NCBI GenBank assembly: GCA_964486055.1
Contig: CAZALE010000001.1
Coordinates: 186,001-250,000, forward strand
Direction of reading: 5' to 3'
DNA length: 64,000 nt
DNA from: J014 sp964486055
GTDB taxonomy: Bacteria; Acidobacteriota; Blastocatellia; Pyrinomonadales; Pyrinomonadaceae
Shown in pieces: positions 60,957-64,000 of the stretch (its first letter is position 1; each line of letters begins with the position of its first letter). Below the pieces are notes generated by a model, which was not told the origin of the DNA, made no database searches, and saw only the letters and a list, made by a program, of their open reading frames with translations. Position numbers and translations under genes: made by a program.

Positions 60957-62180
60957 GTGGAGACAGTAAAGCTGGGATTAAGAGAGAACTGGAGACAGTT
61001 TTTTCTTCTTGTCATCATAAACGCCTTTGTAGGCGGGATGATAGGAATGGAAAGAACCATATTTCCTGAATTTGCACAGGTACAGTTTGGAATTGTATCT
61101 AAGACCGCAATTTTTTCATTCATAATCGCATTTGGATTAACTAAAGCAGTTACCAATTATTTTACTGGCAGATTGTCGGATAGATTCGGTAGGAAAAATT
61201 TGCTTCTGATTGGATGGCTTTTTGCATTGCCAGTACCTTGGATTTTAATTTATGCCCCCAGCTGGAATTGGGTAGTTTTTGCCAATTGTTTACTCGGAAT
61301 AAACCAAGGCTTGACGTGGAGTAGCACTGTCATAATGAAGATTGATTTAGTCGGCGAAAGGCAAAGGGGACTTGCAATGGGGCTAAATGAATTTGCTGGC
61401 TACTTTGCCGTGGGAATTGTGGCTTATCTGACTGGATATGTAGCCGCTACTTATGGCATAACACCATATCCATTTTATATTGGGGTGTTCATCTCTATTT
61501 CAGGGTTTTTGCTCACTATCTTGTGGGTTAAAGATACAAAGGCTTTTACGGAAAAAGAGAGCAAGTCAAGTGATCAAGAAATGCTGAGCAACGTTTTTAT
61601 AGACACGACGTTTAAAAATAAGACTTTAAGTTCTGTTACTCAAGCTGGGTTTGTTAATAACCTCAATGATGGAATGATTTGGGGTTTGCTACCTATATAT
61701 CTGGGATTACTCAGCTACAACTCTGCGAATATCGGAATCATTACCTCAATTTATCCGAGCATCTGGGGAGTTGGTCAGTTGTTCACAGGTAAAATGTCAG
61801 ACCACTACTCGAAAAGGTCGATGCTCTTTTGGGGAATGGCACTGCAAGGCGTAGCCATATTAATGCTTTCAGCCTCTACGAACTTTTTAATGATTAGTCT
61901 ACTATCTGCCGTTTTAGGAATCGGAACAGCAATGGTTTATCCGACATTTCTTGCCGCAATAGCCGTAGCTACTAGACCAGAGCAAAGAGCGGAGAGCCTA
62001 GGAACTTTTCGCTTATGGAGAGACTTGGGTTATGTGTTCGGGGCGTTGCTGTCTGGTATCACTGCAGATTTTCTCGGTGTGAGTGCTGCTATTTTTGTCA
62101 TAGGCGTCATTACTATCGTCTCTGCATTGATTATCAAGTTAAGAATGCCGATAATAGAGCCGCTCTCTGCAAGTAGTTAG
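60957..62180 (+). CDS. MFS transporter
   Basis: 407 aa with about 12 hydrophobic helices. The family motif between helices 2 and 3 is visible as GRLSDRFGRKNLLLIG. A second DxxGRK-like loop (GKMSDHYSKRSMLFWG) lies in the C-terminal half, as expected for 12-helix MFS exporters. Substrate cannot be told; a metabolite or drug efflux role is possible. The start is GTG at 60957, without a good Shine-Dalgarno. It is divergent from purF, 67 bases away. Confidence 0.88.
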   Translation: METVKLGLRENWRQFFLLVIINAFVGGMIGMERTIFPEFAQVQFGIVSKTAIFSFIIAFGLTKAVTNYFTGRLSDRFGRKNLLLIGWLFALPVPWILIYAPSWNWVVFANCLLGINQGLTWSSTVIMKIDLVGERQRGLAMGLNEFAGYFAVGIVAYLTGYVAATYGITPYPFYIGVFISISGFLLTILWVKDTKAFTEKESKSSDQEMLSNVFIDTTFKNKTLSSVTQAGFVNNLNDGMIWGLLPIYLGLLSYNSANIGIITSIYPSIWGVGQLFTGKMSDHYSKRSMLFWGMALQGVAILMLSASTNFLMISLLSAVLGIGTAMVYPTFLAAIAVATRPEQRAESLGTFRLWRDLGYVFGALLSGITADFLGVSAAIFVIGVITIVSALIIKLRMPIIEPLSASS

Positions 62181-62356
62181 AGCTTAGCCTCTAATTTGAT
62201 TTTCTAGTTGTCATTAAATGAACAGATACGTTGGGAATATCTTAGGACCATTTCGTTGCTTTAAATTCGTGTCTCTGACGGCAATAAAGATTCAATTCAC
62301 GCTATTTTGTCTACTCCTTGTTTCATGATTCTATGATACGATTTGATTTTTTCTGA

Positions 62357-62788
62357 CTATTCCGAGATCTTTGTGGCTTGGCTTGCTAAAAATTTCCAAT
62401 TTTCATCAATCTTTCCATAAACTGCTGTCCAGCGATAGGGTACTTTATTTTTGTTTTTATCCTCAATCCAGCTTTTTCCAACGATAACAACAGTATGCTC
62501 ACCATGTTTTATCATGCGCATTTCCTCGATGTCTGCAGTATCTATGGTTTTTTCGCCGGATAAAAAAGACTGAATTCTTTGATTTTTATCATCGGCCTTC
62601 CCGGATGCGTGAACATGTATGAATTCATCAGCTAGAAGACTCTCTAAGGTGGTTTTATCTTTGATTTCGATTGCGTAGATTAGTTTTTGGCGCAACTTTC
62701 TTACCTCATCTTCCGGATTTTGAATATAACCATTGCAATTTATTAATGCGACGAGTACAGCACACGATAAGAGCCTCAGGGTATTCAT
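62357..62788 (-). CDS. SnoaL/NTF2-like exported protein
   Basis: 143 aa from the ATG at 62788, with a short N-terminal hydrophobic signal and a possible lipobox LINC. The remainder resembles the DUF4440/NTF2-like fold (VRKLRQKLIYAIEIKDKTTLESLLADEFIHVH, YRWTAVYGKIDENWKFLASQATKI). The upstream extension to 62863 overlaps tlpA-like and has no homologous features. A gaaggaaac sequence precedes the chosen ATG. Function unknown; second member of this fold in the window. Confidence 0.72.
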   Translation of the reverse strand: MNTLRLLSCAVLVALINCNGYIQNPEDEVRKLRQKLIYAIEIKDKTTLESLLADEFIHVHASGKADDKNQRIQSFLSGEKTIDTADIEEMRMIKHGEHTVVIVGKSWIEDKNKNKVPYRWTAVYGKIDENWKFLASQATKISE

Positions 62789-62851
62789 AAGTTTCCTTCT
62801 ATCAGATAAAATAAATTTGTGCAAATCAAATGTTTTGCAGTTTGAACATTT

Positions 62852-63388
62852 ATGAAAGATCAACAGAATAGGATTTTAAAACTTGTCTCAGTAATCTTCT
62901 TAATTTTGCTCGCGGTATATCTTTTAATTCCGGATTCGATTTGGACATCCGGATTTATACCGATTGAAAAGAGAAAGGGAAGCAGCGAATTACGCTTCAG
63001 GGATTTCAATGGGGATTTGTGGAGACTTGATGACCACTTAGGAAAAGTAGTAGTAGTCAACTACTGGGCAACCTGGTGTTCGCCATGCGTTGAGGAAATT
63101 CCTTATTTTAACAAGCTAGCACACGAGTATAGTAATAAAAACGTTCAGTTTGTTGGAGTTAATGTTGACAATGATCTGAGTGTAGTCCCGACTTTTGTTG
63201 AAAGATATTCTATTTCTTATCCAATTGTTGTTCCTGATAAGGATGATGCGATTGTCAACTCCATGTTTTTAGCTTTACCAACTACGCTCATTTACGATAA
63301 GCGGGGAAGACTAGCTAAAAAACATGTCGGTTTATTACCTGAAGGCACCTTGAGATCCGACATAGAAGAATTGTTGAATGAACCTTAG
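62852..63388 (+). CDS. TlpA-like thiol-disulphide oxidoreductase
   Basis: 178 aa, anchored by one N-terminal helix (about 9-28), so the thioredoxin domain faces the periplasm. The active site WCSPC has C76 and C79 in NYWATWCSPCVEEIP, and FVGVNVDNDLSVVPTF and PTTLIYDKRGRL are typical of TlpA/ResA proteins that reduce cytochrome or copper-site cysteines. No cytochrome-biogenesis genes lie beside it, so the partner is unknown. Its start overlaps the upstream region of the SnoaL-like gene on the other strand. Confidence 0.93.
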   Translation: MKDQQNRILKLVSVIFLILLAVYLLIPDSIWTSGFIPIEKRKGSSELRFRDFNGDLWRLDDHLGKVVVVNYWATWCSPCVEEIPYFNKLAHEYSNKNVQFVGVNVDNDLSVVPTFVERYSISYPIVVPDKDDAIVNSMFLALPTTLIYDKRGRLAKKHVGLLPEGTLRSDIEELLNEP

Positions 63389-63652
63389 CTCTTGTACTTT
63401 AACAAAAGTCTAGTATGTGATAAACACTAGTTTTAAAATTTACCCTGTAGCCATCTTCATAAGAAGCAGTGTCTTCAATACGCCCTTATGATGTATGCTG
63501 CGGATTTCATGTGATAATGTTTTGTATAGCGAGATTTTGAGTTTTATGAATTTTTAAGACCCAAATTTTAATTCATTCTCTGCGCAAAATTGAGTTTAAG
63601 TTTGTTGAGATCAGTCTTGAACTTATACTTGTCGTGAAGGAGCAGATATACA

Positions 63653-64000
63653 ATGGTGAAGAGGCCGACCCCCTTTGGTGAAATAGAAATTAATGATGCA
63701 CATGTGCATTTTTTCTCCTATCAATATTTTCGATTGCTGGCTAGTCAATCACCGACATTAAAAAACGATAGTGACGTAGTTAGTAAAATCGGAGAGATAA
63801 CTGGATTGAGAATGCCTCCAGCAAGCATCATCGACTTTGCGAATCTATGGATAGATGAATTGAATAGAAATCATGTAGCACGTGCTATGATCATGGCTAG
63901 CATACCTGGCGATGAGGATTCTGTAGCTGAAGCTATAAAGATTTTTCCAGACAGATTTTACGGAGCATTTTTCTTCAATCCATTAGTTGAGAATGCTGTA
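63653..64000 (+). CDS. Amidohydrolase (TIM-barrel), N-terminal part cut by window end
   Basis: 116 codons in frame to the right edge, no stop. The start EINDAHVHFFSYQYF with an HxH-like metal motif (His19 and His17) and PPASIIDFANLWIDELNRN, VARAMIMASIPGDEDSVAEA, then FPDRFYGAFFFNP is typical of the amidohydrolase-2 family (PF04909). Shine-Dalgarno aaggagc is eight to nine bases before the ATG at 63653. Substrate cannot be told from the visible part; the preceding gap (63389-63652) holds no other gene. Confidence 0.8.
   Translation, partial: MVKRPTPFGEIEINDAHVHFFSYQYFRLLASQSPTLKNDSDVVSKIGEITGLRMPPASIIDFANLWIDELNRNHVARAMIMASIPGDEDSVAEAIKIFPDRFYGAFFFNPLVENAV

Noticed and set aside
1..64000. CRISPR arrays, insertion sequences or prophage
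   Set aside because: No regularly spaced repeats, transposase or phage structural motifs were found; the only tandem repeat is the pair at 42525-42562.

Overview
The window looks like a chromosome segment of an AT-rich, Gram-negative member of the Acidobacteriota (Blastocatellia-like; moderate confidence, from gene content only). The pointers are a very large TonB-dependent-receptor-like protein with an N-terminal carboxypeptidase-regulatory domain, a DUF5916 outer-membrane protein, an FG-GAP/VCBS secreted protein, a fused E1 alpha/beta 2-oxoacid dehydrogenase and an NP-motif helical-repeat protein. LpxK, two outer-membrane proteins and several lipoboxes fit a diderm with lipid A. Most genes are single-copy housekeeping genes in short operons. 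I see no phage, insertion sequence or CRISPR array.

Layout. 1-5.1 kb: ileS start, fused E1, a small secreted protein and a ChaN-like protein. 5.2-12.2 kb: nth, a TM2 protein, then a tight run of sua5/tsaC, a Rad50/SbcC-like ATPase, a [2Fe-2S] protein and ridA, followed by rpmB and a PpiC/SurA lipoprotein. 12.5-15.4 kb: lpxK behind a split ATP synthase cluster (atpI-atpB-atpE), with a possible three-way-junction RNA between atpB and atpE. 15.5-19.1 kb: dnaG-rpoD. 19.2-25.7 kb: yqeY, aroB behind a structured leader with its own terminator, and a minus-strand operon ending in a B12-type radical SAM protein. 25.8-31.9 kb: FG-GAP protein, a hydantoinase-B-like protein with an N-carbamoyl-amide amidase, a DUF2085 protein and rsmI. 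32-37.8 kb: subtilisin-like protease, a short STAND-type ATPase and groSL. 38-48 kb: yebC-ruvC, DUF5916 protein, tRNA-Ala(GGC), HU, site-2 protease, cold-shock protein, tryptophan dioxygenase, an MBL hydrolase and a flavoprotein. 48-52 kb: TonB receptor, then a 100-N gap whose flanks are an identical 16-bp sequence (very probably an unclosed contig overlap). 52.2-64 kb: queG, an SH3/metallopeptidase/DUF2227 operon, the NP-repeat protein, two UDP-amino-sugar genes, purF, an MFS transporter, a TlpA thioredoxin and the start of an amidohydrolase.

How the parts work together. dnaG-rpoD, groSL, yebC-ruvC and atpI-B-E are conserved core modules. The hydantoinase-B-like protein and the amidase fit consecutive steps of cyclic-ureide (N-methylhydantoin-type) breakdown, although the usual HyuA ATPase subunit is not nearby. 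The UDP-GlcNAc epimerase and nucleotide-sugar dehydrogenase would make UDP-ManNAcA-type sugars for surface polysaccharide.

The most novel-looking items are the structured aroB leader RNA, the atpB-atpE intergenic RNA, and a Rad50-like ATPase with an atypical CX6C hook that is translationally coupled to a [2Fe-2S] protein and has no Mre11 beside it. All gene functions come from motif recognition in the translated sequence; no database search was run.
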